DNA of 64,000 nt from Myxococcales bacterium (GCA_021787845.1 JAJYLH010000017.1:23600-87599); one strand, 5' to 3'; positions 36,359-45,607 are shown, counted from the stretch's first letter. The notes: generated by a model not told the origin, from the sequence alone. Program-made: numbers and translations.

Positions 36359-37450
36359 TCAACGGACGAGCGCCAGGGCCGTCTCGGCGAGCGCGAGCGC
36401 TGCCGTTAGACCTGGCGATTCGATGCCGACCAAGTTGACCAGCCCGGGACGATCCATCGAGACGACGAAGTCGTGGTCCTCCGTCTCGTCGGGCGCGCGC
36501 AGCTTGGGGCGGATGCCACAGGAATCCCACGACAGGTCTTCGGCGCGAAGGCCCACGAGGATCTTCGCGGCGGCGTCGGCGAACCGGTCGCGCAGCGCCT
36601 CTTCGTCGGACGGCGGCGCATAGTCGTCACGGCGATCGATCCAGCGGGTATCGGGGCCGAGCCGGACGTTGCCGGCGAGGTCGAGGGTGAGGTGGACGCC
36701 GAGCCCCGGCGCGTGGCGCGCCCGCACCGGATAGACGAGCGCGGGTATTCGCCAGGGCGAGGGAAGCCGGAAGTAGTCGCCGCGGCAGGGATGGAGGCGG
36801 TAGCGCTCCACCCCGGCGAGGGCCGCGATTTCGTCCGCGTGGAGACCGGCGGCGTTGAAGACGAGCGGCGACTCGATGGAGCCGCGCGCCGTTTCGAGAC
36901 GCCAGCGATCTCCGTGGAGGTCGAGCCCGAGCACCGGCGCCGAGGTCACGAACGTCGCGCCGTCGTCCTCAGCGGCCGCGCGATAGGACTGCGTCAGCGC
37001 GACGGGGTCGACGATACCGGTCTCGCGGGACAGGAGCGCAACCTCGCCCCGCACGAACGGCGCCTGTTGTCGCAGCTCTCGAACGTCTTGGAAGCCGAGC
37101 TCCTCGACGCCGCAGGCGCGGGCGTTCGAGAGAAGCGTTTCCAACTCGTCCGCCTGCGTGCGCGGGCCGACGATCCATTTCCCGCACCGGCGATGCGGCA
37201 CGTCGTGGGCGTCACACCACTCGTAGAGCAGACGCCGGCCGCGAACGCAGGTGGTGGCCTTGAGCGAACCCGGCCGGTAGTAGAGCCCCCCGTGGACGAC
37301 ACCGCTGTTGCGGGACGTCGTGCCCTCGGCGACCCGCGCTTCCCGTTCGAGGACGATAGGAGCCCTGCCGCCCTTCGCGAGCGCCTGCGCGAGGGCGCAC
37401 CCGACGACGCCCGCCCCGATCACGACCGCCGGCGCTTCCTGCGACGACAT
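36359..37450 (-). CDS. FAD-dependent oxidoreductase, L-2-hydroxyglutarate oxidase-like
   Basis: A 363-residue flavoprotein. The N-terminal dinucleotide-binding motif VVIGAGVVGCALAQALA is followed by TTSRNSGVVHGGLYYRPGSLK, the hallmark of the LhgO/L-2-hydroxyglutarate dehydrogenase group, and the substrate domain with HPCRGDYFRL and LGVHLTLDLAGNVRLGPDT. The C-terminus ends with LVGIESPGLTAALA, the usual FAD-contact segment. It would oxidise L-2-hydroxyglutarate or a related 2-hydroxyacid, passing electrons to the membrane; exact substrate not proven. ATG 37450 precedes SSQEAPAVVIG; an ATG at 37486 is also in frame. Confidence 0.85.
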   Translation of the reverse strand: MSSQEAPAVVIGAGVVGCALAQALAKGGRAPIVLEREARVAEGTTSRNSGVVHGGLYYRPGSLKATTCVRGRRLLYEWCDAHDVPHRRCGKWIVGPRTQADELETLLSNARACGVEELGFQDVRELRQQAPFVRGEVALLSRETGIVDPVALTQSYRAAAEDDGATFVTSAPVLGLDLHGDRWRLETARGSIESPLVFNAAGLHADEIAALAGVERYRLHPCRGDYFRLPSPWRIPALVYPVRARHAPGLGVHLTLDLAGNVRLGPDTRWIDRRDDYAPPSDEEALRDRFADAAAKILVGLRAEDLSWDSCGIRPKLRAPDETEDHDFVVSMDRPGLVNLVGIESPGLTAALALAETALALVR

Positions 37451-37524
37451 GCCCAACGAGTGCCCGCCTTTGGCCGTGCGCGTCAACTCCCGCGCCGGCC
37501 GCGCTTGCGCTACGCTTCACTTCC

Positions 37525-38550
37525 ATGCGCGTGATAGCCATTCTCCTCGTCATTTCCCTGGCCGCGTGCGGCAGCGGGCCGAGCCGTTCGACCGATGCCG
37601 GTACGAACGCCGCCGACGCCGGCGGGCCGTGCGCCGCGACCACCTGGGGGAACCAGACCGCGATGGACGTGACCGTCGCGAAGGACCTCGAGTTCAGCTC
37701 GTACTCGCCGCAGGACGTGACCGTGTGCCTGCCGCCGGGGCCGTTCCGGCAGGTGACGTGGACCTTCACCGCGCAGGGCGGCGCGCTCGCGCAGTGCACG
37801 CAGCGCGACAGCACCGGCGTCTGCAACTCGACCGGCGACTACGTCGACCGCATCATCGAGAACGGGCTGGTCCTCGGCAGCGGTGCCGATGCCCCGGAGC
37901 TCGAGCTCGATCGCGCGGTGACCGCCTATGGCGGGACCACGAACTACACCCGCGACCTGACGCAGTTCGAGCGGCTCCTCGGCGGGCAAGACACCTTCCG
38001 GCTCTCGGTCCAGACCGGCTGCAAGCAGGGCGGCTACTCGGCGACGGCGGTGCTGCACCTCGTCAAGGGCCTGCCGACCGACTCCGGCCGCCACTGGGGC
38101 ACGGCGATGCAGGTCTTCCCGGCGCAGCGGGTGGCCGACGACGCGAGCGCCGGGTTCGGGTCGGCGAGCGCGAAGATTCACCTCGCCGAGGCGCTCTCAG
38201 GGGCAACGCTCCTGGTCTTCGCCACGGGCCACAACAACAAGGGCCAGGCGTGCGAGGAATTCTGCGCGGGCGCCCAGATCGAGCTGACGGTCGACGGCAC
38301 CAGCCTCGGCACGGTCGCCCCGGTGCAAGGCGGAAACGACCCGCATTGCGTCGCCGGTTGCGATGGCTGCGGCCACTGCCAGGCGAGCAGCGTCGCCCGG
38401 GAGGGCTGGTGCCCCGGGGAGGCGTCGACGCAGCTCGGCTTCTTCGTCGGCGCCCTCTCCGCGGGGGACCACACGTTCACGTTCAAGAGCTTGAACGCCG
38501 TCACCCAGGGCGGCTACTGGGTCGTCTCCGCGGCGCTCGTCGCGCCGTAG
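37525..38550 (+). CDS. Lipoprotein with peptide-N-glycosidase F-like domain
   Basis: A 341-residue exported protein. The signal peptide ends in the lipobox SLAAC (Cys15), followed by a Ser/Asp/Ala-rich linker. The mature part looks like the two jelly-roll domains of PNGase-F-type amidases: VTVCLPPGPFRQVTWTFTAQ with DYVDRIIEN in the first; GHNNKGQACEEFC and REGWCPGEAST, with LSAGDHTFTF, in the second. It has eight or more cysteines, likely disulfide-bonded. PNGase F removes N-glycans from glycoproteins, which would fit a predatory or surface-degrading lifestyle, but the catalytic acids cannot be assigned confidently. Divergent from the oxidase gene. Confidence 0.6.
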   Translation: MRVIAILLVISLAACGSGPSRSTDAGTNAADAGGPCAATTWGNQTAMDVTVAKDLEFSSYSPQDVTVCLPPGPFRQVTWTFTAQGGALAQCTQRDSTGVCNSTGDYVDRIIENGLVLGSGADAPELELDRAVTAYGGTTNYTRDLTQFERLLGGQDTFRLSVQTGCKQGGYSATAVLHLVKGLPTDSGRHWGTAMQVFPAQRVADDASAGFGSASAKIHLAEALSGATLLVFATGHNNKGQACEEFCAGAQIELTVDGTSLGTVAPVQGGNDPHCVAGCDGCGHCQASSVAREGWCPGEASTQLGFFVGALSAGDHTFTFKSLNAVTQGGYWVVSAALVAP

Positions 38551-38593
38551 GTCCTGGCGACGAGCCAAGGTCTGGCCTACGCGGGCTCTTCGA

Positions 38594-38624
38594 GACCGAT
38601 CGGTCGGATCGGTCCGATCGGACA
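38594..38624. repeat. GATC-phased 9-bp repeat array, copy 9
   Basis: Three GATC tetranucleotides at 9-bp spacing (linkers GGTCG, GGTCC) plus flanking half units, between the converging ends of two lipoprotein genes. Confidence 0.8.
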
Positions 38625-38666
38625 GAGGAGTCGGATTCGCGCGAGCCCGGCAGCGCTGCCGGTGTC

Positions 38667-40202
38667 CTACTGGCTGCAGACCTTGAAATAGAAGCCTTCG
38701 CCTTGGGTCGTGGGCTTCTCGAGCATCTTCAGGTCCGAGGTGGTGGGCGTGTAGTCCTGGACGTTGGTGAACGCCGAGGTCCCGTTGGACGCGCAGCGGT
38801 TGTCGAACGGCCCCACGGTCGCGGTCGTCGCGCCGTTTTCCTGGAGGTCGTAATAGATGTGCCACAGGACGTCGCCCGGCTGGGTGCAGCCGTCAGCCCA
38901 GGTCGTGATCTCGATGGGCTTTGCCGCGGTGGTGCCGAAGTCGCGCTGGTGCCCGCAGTCGATGTAGTCGAACCAGTCCGCGGAGTCCGGGCCGGTCGCC
39001 GGGTAGGTCTTGCTGCCCCCCGTGCAATAACCCTGAGTCACGTCGGAGCTGATCGGCCAGAGACGGTGGGGGTAAGCGCCGTTGCACCCCGAGTCGTAGT
39101 GGCCGACGCAATCGGAGCAGATGCCGTTGAGCGGCACCGCCACCGTGGGGTTCGTCGGGTCGCTGGAGGCGATGTCCACCTCGCCGGTGTCGGGGCTTTC
39201 GACGCTGCTCGACACGGGCTGGTACAGCACCGTCGCCACCGCGCTGTCGCCGGGGACGATCGTCGCCGGCATCGACGGCGGCGCGGTGACGGTGAACGCG
39301 CTGCTCGAGCCGGCCTTGAGCACGACCGAGGTGAGGCTCAAGTCCGCTTTCCCGTCGTTCACGAGCGCGATGGGATGCGTCGCGCGGCTCCCGTAGCTGA
39401 GCATGGAAAAGTCGATCGACGTGGGGCTGACGGTCAGGTGCGGCATCGAGCGGCCGGTCAAGGCGACGGTGAGCTGCGTCTGGTCGGCGGCGGCGCTGTC
39501 GCCCTCCGGAGCGGTGACGATGATGGCGCTGGAGGTGTCGATGCCCGGGTCGGTCGGCGTGTAGCTGACGCCGAGGGCGTCGGTCGCGCCGGGCGCGACG
39601 CTGGTGACGCTTCCCGTGTCGATGGCGAACTCGTTGCCGCCGTCGGCGATGGCCGCGGAGACCAAGGTCAGCGCGAGGTTTCCGTGGTTCGTCACGTGCA
39701 GCGTCTTCGTCGCCGTCGTCTCCTTCATCACGTCGCCGAAGTCGATGGAGGTCGCGTCGAGCGCGGGCTTGGGCGTGCCGACGCCGTTGCCCTTGACCAG
39801 CACCGTCAACTGCTCCGAGGCGACCCCGGTGTCCGCGATGAAGAAGGTGCCGTGCTTCTCGCCAGCCACGACCGGCGCGAACGCGATTTGGAAGTCGCCG
39901 GACTCCTCGGCGTTCAAGCTCTTCGGCGGCGCGCTCGCCGAGAACGAGGAATCGGAGCCGTTCTCCCAACCAGAAGCGGTCACCTTGAGCGCCGCGTTCC
40001 CCTGGTTCGTCGCATGGACCGTCCGCGTCGCCTCGGTGCCGATTTGCACGTCCCCGAAGTCGATGGTGGCGCAGGCGGGTGCGCCCAGCGTGGGTCCGCT
40101 CGCGGGGCAGACGAGCCCGAGCTTCGAGTGCAGGGATTGAACGCCGGCGTCGGAGCAACCGAGCGCCACGAGCGCCACGACGAGACCGATACGCATCCGC
40201 AT
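38667..40202 (-). CDS. ASH (ASPM-SPD2-Hydin)-repeat lipoprotein
   Basis: A 511-residue exported protein. A short signal peptide is followed by a lipobox-like VALGC. Three or more immunoglobulin-like ASH domains follow, each with an IDFGDVxxGTxAT-like start and a VTNxGNxxL core (for example ATIDFGDVQIGTEATRTV; TSIDFGDVMKETTATKT; TSIDFSMLSYGSRATH). The last about 150 residues form a separate cysteine-rich domain starting CSDCVGHYDSGCNGAYPH. Likely surface-exposed; binding partner unknown. ATG 40202 has GAGGTG 7 bp upstream; the second Met at 40196 is an alternative. Confidence 0.82.
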   Translation of the reverse strand: MRMRIGLVVALVALGCSDAGVQSLHSKLGLVCPASGPTLGAPACATIDFGDVQIGTEATRTVHATNQGNAALKVTASGWENGSDSSFSASAPPKSLNAEESGDFQIAFAPVVAGEKHGTFFIADTGVASEQLTVLVKGNGVGTPKPALDATSIDFGDVMKETTATKTLHVTNHGNLALTLVSAAIADGGNEFAIDTGSVTSVAPGATDALGVSYTPTDPGIDTSSAIIVTAPEGDSAAADQTQLTVALTGRSMPHLTVSPTSIDFSMLSYGSRATHPIALVNDGKADLSLTSVVLKAGSSSAFTVTAPPSMPATIVPGDSAVATVLYQPVSSSVESPDTGEVDIASSDPTNPTVAVPLNGICSDCVGHYDSGCNGAYPHRLWPISSDVTQGYCTGGSKTYPATGPDSADWFDYIDCGHQRDFGTTAAKPIEITTWADGCTQPGDVLWHIYYDLQENGATTATVGPFDNRCASNGTSAFTNVQDYTPTTSDLKMLEKPTTQGEGFYFKVCSQ

Positions 40203-40280
40203 GTTTTCACCTCGCAACGCATCAGCGCGCGCTTCGGGTCCGGTTGTCAAGGTCGTGGCGGAACAGAGCGGGACTGCTTT

Positions 40281-40437
40281 GCGGTTGACCACACCTCGAC
40301 GAAAGCGCCTGCACGACTCGGTGGTAGCGACCGCTGGCCGGCCAGATAGGCATCTTTGTTCGCATCTCGCGGCCCACGGCCCACGGCCCGCGGCCACCGG
40401 ATCAGCGAGCCGCTGGTGTGGTCAACCGGATATGCGG
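40281..40437. repeat. MITE-like element with GGTTGACCACAC termini
   Basis: Left end GCGGTTGACCACACC, right end GGTGTGGTCAACCGGATATG, inverted over 14-15 bp and enclosing about 120 bp, with a short direct repeat GCCCACGGCCCACGG inside. It fills most of the 286-bp spacer between two divergent genes. Confidence 0.7.
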
Positions 40438-40488
40438 TCAGAGCGAGATTCCTTGACCCGCGTCCCCAGGCGTGTTGCGCTACGAGCC

Positions 40489-41388
40489 GTGATCACACGT
40501 CGCGTCTTCCAACCGCTGCGCGCCGCTCTCGCCTGCGTCGCGCTTGCACTCTGTCTCGCGTCACCCGCGCGCGCGCACGCGTTCGACAGCGTCTCGCAAG
40601 GCGCGATTTTCGATGCCGGCATCGGCACGACGCCGGTCGGCGATTCCCTCCTCGGCGAGCTCGGCGGCCAATCGGTGGGGCTGAGGCGGCTCGGGAAGCG
40701 CTGGCTCATCCAGTGGGACGGTCTCGTCGCCTTGAAGGGCGGCACCCTGGCGGCAGCGCACCCGTACACCGCGCTCGTCGGTGGGCACGCGCGTCTCTTC
40801 GCCGAGTCGGGCTATCGCTTCTCGCCGGGTCGCTGGAGCCCCTACCTCGGCCTGCGGCTCTCCGGGGATCTGCAAGCGCTCCTGCCTCCCGGGCACGGCT
40901 TCGGCGATCTCGACACGATCAACAACATCGATGGCGTCGGCGACTTGAACCTGTCGGGTGCCGTGCGCATCGCGGGGGGCGCGTCGTTTCTCGCCGGCCG
41001 CCGGTCGCTCCTCGTCGATCTGTTCGCGCAGGAGGACGGGCGCATCGGGGAGACGAACCTCCCCGCCGCGGCGTTCACCGACGTGGGCCTCACGCTCCGG
41101 TTCGACCTCGAGCGCTCGCTCGAGGTGACCGCGGAAGGGTTCTGGGGCGCCACGGGCTCGAAGTCGACGCCAGCGCTCCAGCTCACCGACACGACGACGC
41201 ATCTGGGCGCGACCGTGTCGGCGCGCAAGATCTTCGCGAACGCGATGTGGCTCGGAGCGACGCTCGCCGATTCGGTCGAGCGCGACTCGGTCCGCTACCA
41301 GTCGCCCGACAGGACCTTCGACACCCAGAGCGCGCCGACGTTTTCGTTCGTGCTGCTCTACGGATTCCCGCTCGGGAGCCAGCGATGA
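40489..41388 (+). CDS. Predicted outer-membrane beta-barrel protein
   Basis: About 299 residues. Signal peptide of about 27 residues (LRAALACVALALCLASPARA). The mature part is made of alternating amphipathic strands (LIQWDGLVAL, YRFSPGRWSPYLGLRLSG, AVRIAGGASF, GLTLRFDLERSLEVTAEGFW) and ends with an aromatic-rich strand SFVLLYGFPLG, consistent with a 10-12-stranded barrel. I cannot assign a family. The GTG at 40489 is preferred because the ATG at 40432 lies inside a dispersed repeat and would add a non-signal tail. Its stop overlaps the next ATG (ATGA), so it is co-translated with the phosphoesterase. Confidence 0.65.
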   Translation: MITRRVFQPLRAALACVALALCLASPARAHAFDSVSQGAIFDAGIGTTPVGDSLLGELGGQSVGLRRLGKRWLIQWDGLVALKGGTLAAAHPYTALVGGHARLFAESGYRFSPGRWSPYLGLRLSGDLQALLPPGHGFGDLDTINNIDGVGDLNLSGAVRIAGGASFLAGRRSLLVDLFAQEDGRIGETNLPAAAFTDVGLTLRFDLERSLEVTAEGFWGATGSKSTPALQLTDTTTHLGATVSARKIFANAMWLGATLADSVERDSVRYQSPDRTFDTQSAPTFSFVLLYGFPLGSQR

Positions 41389-42737
41389 GGAAGCTTCTCG
41401 CGACGATGCTGGTGCTCCTGGTGCCGCTCTGGTCGTGCGATCCGCAGCATGCCGATTGGGGCTTCGAGGCGGCCGCGTCGATAAAGACGCCGGCCGATCC
41501 GCCGCTCCGATGCGGCGTCGCCTTGCCGAGCGACACCCTCGCCCGGAAGCGGCAGCACTGCGCCTTCGGGACCGGGGCGCTGCCGGAGACGACGCTGGGC
41601 ATCGCGCCCGCGATCGCCGCCCAGATTCCGATTCGCCACGTCATCATCATGATGAAGGAGAACCGCAGCTACGACCACCTCTTCGGCGCGCTGCACGACG
41701 AGGGGCAGCCGGACTCGGAGGCGATTCCGGCGAGCTACACGAACCTCGACCAGAACGGGCAGGTGGTGAAGCCGTTCGTGCAGACCAACACCTGCTATCC
41801 GCAGGACCCGGGCCACCAGTCGAAGTACATGACCGAGGACGTCGACGGCGGGAAGATGGACGGTTTCGTCAAGAGCGCGGCGGACGCCACCGGCACCGAC
41901 GGGCACTTCGCGATGGGCCACTACGACGCCCAGGAGCTGCCCTTCTACTTCTGGCTCGCGAACACCTACGCCGTCGACGACCGCCACTTCGCGCCGGTGG
42001 TCAGCGGCACCTTCGCGAACCGCAACTTCTACCTCGTCGGTCAAAACGCGGGCGCGGTGGACACCGGCATTGTCTTCCCGCCACCAAATACGCCGTCGAT
42101 CATGCAGCTTTTGACGCGCGCCGGCTTCACCTGGGCGGTCTACACCGACGGCTCGCCGTTCTCCGGGACGCTCGACTGGAGCGCTTCCGACCCCGGCGTG
42201 CACCCGCTGCAGGACCTCTACGACGCGCTCGACCGCGGGACGCTACCGAACGTCGCCTTCGTCGACGGCAAGGACTACATCGAGGACGACCATCCGGACG
42301 CGGACCTCCAGACCGGCGAGGCGTGGAGCCGGGTCATCTACCAGCACGCGGTGAAGAGCCCGGAATGGAACCGGCTGGTCATCTTCTGGACCTACGACGA
42401 GTGCGGCGGGTTCGCCGATCACGTGGCGCCGCCCTCCGCTTGCGCTGCCGTCGCCGGTTCGCCGTTCACCGAGAGGGGCCCGCGCATTCCCTTCGTCGCC
42501 ATCTCGCCGTGGGCCAAGCGCCACTACGTCTCGCACGTCGTCCACGACCACACCGCGATGACCCGGTTCATCGAGCTCGTCTTCCACCTGCCGGCGCTGA
42601 CCGCGCGGGACGCGAACTCGGACGCCCTCCTGGACCTCTTCGACTTCTCCTGCGGCCACGACGCGCTGCCCATCGACTCCGCGCCCGCGGCGGGCACCGG
42701 CGACTGCCATGATCCCGCGCCGCCCGGAACCAACTGA
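41385..42737 (+). CDS. Phospholipase C/phosphoesterase family lipoprotein
   Basis: A 450-residue exported hydrolase of the phosphoesterase superfamily that includes bacterial phospholipase C and acid phosphatase AcpA. The signal peptide has a lipobox-like PLWSC. The metal/nucleophile motif HVIIMMKENRSYDHLFG is clear, followed by HFAPVVSGTFANRNFYL, IFWTYDECGGFADHVAPP, VAISPWAKRHYVSHVVHDHT and MTRFIELVF, all typical of the family. It likely cleaves phosphate esters outside the inner membrane; substrate unknown. Overlaps the preceding barrel gene by 4 bp, suggesting a paired secretion or import role. Confidence 0.9.
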   Translation: MRKLLATMLVLLVPLWSCDPQHADWGFEAAASIKTPADPPLRCGVALPSDTLARKRQHCAFGTGALPETTLGIAPAIAAQIPIRHVIIMMKENRSYDHLFGALHDEGQPDSEAIPASYTNLDQNGQVVKPFVQTNTCYPQDPGHQSKYMTEDVDGGKMDGFVKSAADATGTDGHFAMGHYDAQELPFYFWLANTYAVDDRHFAPVVSGTFANRNFYLVGQNAGAVDTGIVFPPPNTPSIMQLLTRAGFTWAVYTDGSPFSGTLDWSASDPGVHPLQDLYDALDRGTLPNVAFVDGKDYIEDDHPDADLQTGEAWSRVIYQHAVKSPEWNRLVIFWTYDECGGFADHVAPPSACAAVAGSPFTERGPRIPFVAISPWAKRHYVSHVVHDHTAMTRFIELVFHLPALTARDANSDALLDLFDFSCGHDALPIDSAPAAGTGDCHDPAPPGTN

Positions 42738-42741
42738 GGCG

Positions 42742-42880
42742 ACCGCCAGAAGTGTCCATGCTTTTCCCGCCGCTTATTCGGAACCGTAGGGGCCGGGCTA
42801 GTCCCGGCCCGCCTCGGCGGGGGACAAGCCGCCCCACGATCCGCTTTCGAAGATCTTGGTGGTGGAGACTTCTGGCGGGC
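42742..42880. repeat. Element with inverted ends CCGCCAGAAGT / ACTTCTGGCGG
   Basis: About 139 bp: left edge ACCGCCAGAAGTGTCC, right edge GGAGACTTCTGGCGGGC. Internal palindromes GGGCCGGGCTAGTCCCGGCC and CGGCGGGGGACAAGCCGCC. Only one copy in the window; MITE-like or a terminator composite. Confidence 0.5.
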
Positions 42881-42934
42881 TACAGTAGAGGCGACGCTCC
42901 GCTCACGTCTGTTCGCCAGCGCCGGAGATCCACC

Positions 42935-44068
42935 ATGCGCTCGTTCATCGCCCTGCTGCTGGTCGCTCTGGTCGCGCCGCGCGCGCGCGCAATGCCCCAA
43001 GCCGCGCTCACCACCCGCTCGACCTGGCCCGAGCCCATCGATACCGCCGCGGGTTTCGATACCGCGTCGCGCGCCGAGATTCTGCTCTTTACCACCGCCT
43101 TCGCCGACCTCGATGAGGCGGATCCGGCGTCCATCGCCGAGCTGACCAAGGTCCGGCACGTTCAACTGCCGTCGGTCGCCCGGTGGAAGCGGCGGATGGA
43201 GAAGCTGCTGGTCGAGAACTTCCGCGCCGCCTCGCAGAGCTGCGGCCACCAGCACAGCCGCTTCTGCCTCCCGAGAACGCCAGCGACCTACGCGGAGCTC
43301 CGCACAGGCGCCCCCACGATTCTCGCGACCATCCCCGCCGATTTCGCGCCCTGGAAACGGGAGATGAGCGTCTTCTGGCGGCGCTACGCCATCGAGCAGC
43401 TCCGGCTCGCGGCCCTGTTTCCGAAAATCACGAGCGAGATCCTTCCGCTCGACCGCTCGGAGGTGCTGGGAACCGGGTTCGAGGACAAGCACTTCCTTCT
43501 GACGTTCGACGACGGCCCCTCGCCGGTGCACGGCACCTCGGAAATCGTTATCGCGCTCCTACGCCAGCGCCACCTGCACGGGCAGTTCTTCGTTCTCGGC
43601 ACCTCGCTCGAGGCGCGCCTGCGGCACGAGACCGCGGCCGACATCAAGAACCTCTACGCCGGGATGTGCATCGGCTCGCACGGCAAGGTCCACAAGAGCC
43701 ACGTGCGATGGAAGGGAGCGGTGCCGGCGCTCGCGAGCTACGACCGCGAGCTCGCGACGTACCTCCCGGCCGGGCAGCCAGCGCTCGAGCTCTTCCGGCC
43801 GCCGTACGGAGAGCGCAACGAGAAGGTGCTGCGCCTTCTGAAGAAGACGCACATGCGTTCGATGCTCTGGAACATCGACTCCGAGGACTGGCAACACAGT
43901 GTCGAGCCCAAGACCGCCGCTGGTCGGGTGCTGTCGCTGATGCTCCTCTGGCGGCGTGGCATCATCCTGTTCCACGACGTGCATCCCAAGGCGCAAGTCG
44001 CGCTTCCGATCATCTGGAAAGAGACCAGCGGCGCGGGCATCGACTGGGTGGATTGCCATTCGCTATAG
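42935..44068 (+). CDS. Polysaccharide deacetylase (carbohydrate esterase 4)
   Basis: A 377-residue exported deacetylase. A signal peptide (to about residue 19) is followed by a 150-residue helical N-terminal region of unknown role. The CE4 catalytic domain has the nucleophile/metal motif LTFDDGPSPVHG, the H-x-x-x-H zinc motif in IGSHGKVHKSH, LFRPPYGERNEK, the DSEDWQ motif and LFHDVHP. These enzymes remove N- or O-acetyl groups from peptidoglycan, chitin or exopolysaccharide. ATG 42935 has GGAG 7 bp upstream; the upstream open frame enters a repeat. Monocistronic, about 200 bp after the phosphoesterase. Confidence 0.9.
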   Translation: MRSFIALLLVALVAPRARAMPQAALTTRSTWPEPIDTAAGFDTASRAEILLFTTAFADLDEADPASIAELTKVRHVQLPSVARWKRRMEKLLVENFRAASQSCGHQHSRFCLPRTPATYAELRTGAPTILATIPADFAPWKREMSVFWRRYAIEQLRLAALFPKITSEILPLDRSEVLGTGFEDKHFLLTFDDGPSPVHGTSEIVIALLRQRHLHGQFFVLGTSLEARLRHETAADIKNLYAGMCIGSHGKVHKSHVRWKGAVPALASYDRELATYLPAGQPALELFRPPYGERNEKVLRLLKKTHMRSMLWNIDSEDWQHSVEPKTAAGRVLSLMLLWRRGIILFHDVHPKAQVALPIIWKETSGAGIDWVDCHSL

Positions 44069-44111
44069 CCAGTAGGAGCCGGCCTCGGCCGCATGCGTCT
44101 GGCCGCATCGG

Positions 44112-44180
44112 AATCCCGTGGCACGGGCATCCCCGCCCGCGTAAACAACACGGCTCTGACAGGCAAGGACGCCTGCGCGC
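44112..44180. repeat. TGGCACGGGC-type dispersed repeat
   Basis: CCCGTGGCACGGGCATCCCC on the left and CAGGCAAGGACGCCTGCG on the right; related to copies at 49,835-49,910 and 51,384-51,486. It lies between converging genes. Confidence 0.55.
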
Positions 44181-44241
44181 CGGATCGGAAGTCGGGCAAG
44201 CGCGTCGACCGGTTAGGCATCGAGTGACCGTGAAGCCTTCG

Positions 44242-45447
44242 CTACCGCAGCTTTGCCTCCAACTTCGCGATGGCCTTGCGGTAGACGGGCAGGGCGCGGT
44301 GCGCGTTCGCCTGCTGGAAGCTCGCGAGCGCATCGTAGAAGGCGCCCTCGCGTTCGTAGATCTCGCCCATGTCGTAGTAGGCGTTGGCGCGGACGCGGTC
44401 CTGCGTCGGCCCGTGAGCGAGGGCGATGGCCTTGCGATCCGCCCAGAGCGCTTCCGCATCCCGGTGCTCCCGGCGGAAAGCGAGCCCCAGGTTCGAGTAC
44501 GCCTGCCCGTACTCCGGGTCCAGGCCAATCGCCTCCTGATAAAGTGAAATCGCGTCGTCGAGCCGATGGTGGTGGTACGCCGCCTCGCCTTCCTTGTTGA
44601 CCTGCGTCGCCATCGACACCTGATCGACCGCCACCTCGGGCGCCGACTGGAAATCGTTCGCGAGGATCGGGTCCAACTTGCGCGCGACGGCCCGGCCGAC
44701 GCAGTTGGCATCGCACTCTGGCGCGACGATGCCAGCGTCGGTGAACCGGTTCAGATCGTGGAAGGAGCCGTTCGCGCCGATGCCGAAGACGACCCAGAGG
44801 TTTCCCCTCTGGTGCCGAGGCGGCGTGTACGTGCGCACCAAGGTCGAGCCGACGTAGACGAAGACCTTCGCCTCGGAGTCGGAGAGCGCGGTTGCGCCGG
44901 TCGCGTTTCGGTTGGTGAAGTCATGGACGGCGTAGACGTACTTTTCGCCAGCGTGCTTCTTCGTGATGGTAATGGTCTCGGGTCCGAAGCCGGTGGTGTG
45001 GTCGATGTCCTGGTTCGCGTCCGCTCCGTGCGGGTGGAAGAAGTAGACGTGGTTTCCCGGGAACACGAGGTGCCCATCGAGGTCGGGCGGCCCGGCGCCC
45101 CAGTCGAGCACGATGCGCAGGCCGTCGAGCTGATGCATCACCGGGCTCATCGCGTAGGTCAGGCCGTCGCACGGGCACTTCGCGACGAGGGTGGAAAAGC
45201 CCGGCTTCTTCGCGATCAGCGTCACCGCCGCGTCGTCCGCGAACCGTGTCCGCATCGACACGTCGCCCGAACCATCGGTGCGTCCGGTGACGGAACGCTC
45301 GCCGTTCTTCTGGAGGATGATCTCGGCGCCGGCGATCGCGGCATCCTTCACGATGGCGTTCAGGATGTTCACGTGGACCTTCCGATTCGCGGCCACGGCG
45401 GGCAGCGCGAGCGCGAAGGCGAGCACGAACGACAGCACGGTTCTCAT
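44242..45447 (-). CDS. Exported DUF2135/YfaP-like and TPR protein
   Basis: A 401-residue protein with a signal peptide ending near PAVAA/NR. The first part resembles a carboxypeptidase-regulatory-like beta domain (VHVNILNAIVKDAAIAGAEI). The central segment LRIVLDWGAGPPDLDGHLVF, with YVYAVHDFTNRN, matches the D-L-D-x-H metal-site pattern of DUF2135/YfaP-type domains. The last about 130 residues are three or four TPR motifs (AISLYQEAIGLDPEYGQAYS). Probably a periplasmic or surface scaffold; no enzymatic role is visible. ATG 45447 has GGAGG 6 bp upstream. A 521-bp repeat-rich stretch lies upstream. Confidence 0.72.
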   Translation of the reverse strand: MRTVLSFVLAFALALPAVAANRKVHVNILNAIVKDAAIAGAEIILQKNGERSVTGRTDGSGDVSMRTRFADDAAVTLIAKKPGFSTLVAKCPCDGLTYAMSPVMHQLDGLRIVLDWGAGPPDLDGHLVFPGNHVYFFHPHGADANQDIDHTTGFGPETITITKKHAGEKYVYAVHDFTNRNATGATALSDSEAKVFVYVGSTLVRTYTPPRHQRGNLWVVFGIGANGSFHDLNRFTDAGIVAPECDANCVGRAVARKLDPILANDFQSAPEVAVDQVSMATQVNKEGEAAYHHHRLDDAISLYQEAIGLDPEYGQAYSNLGLAFRREHRDAEALWADRKAIALAHGPTQDRVRANAYYDMGEIYEREGAFYDALASFQQANAHRALPVYRKAIAKLEAKLR

Positions 45448-45523
45448 GTGAGTCCTCCAAGGTCGGCCGGTCCAGCACCGGGACGCGGCAGCGTACTGCG
45501 AGACCCGTGCCAGCGGCAACGCG

Positions 45524-45607
45524 CGTAGGATGGGTGGAGCCGGGCGGAACCCATCGTCTCCTGCCGCGGCCGCACGATGGGTTTCGCTGTCGCTCCACCC
45601 GTCCTAT
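45524..45607. repeat. GTAGGATGGGT-type dispersed palindromic repeat
   Basis: Left GTAGGATGGGTGGAGCCGGG, right CGATGGGTTTCGCTGTCGCT then CCACCCGTCCTA: an 84-bp imperfect palindrome. Part of the gene-free stretch 45,448-45,968, which holds this repeat, the next two elements and no coding sequence I can support. Confidence 0.8.
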
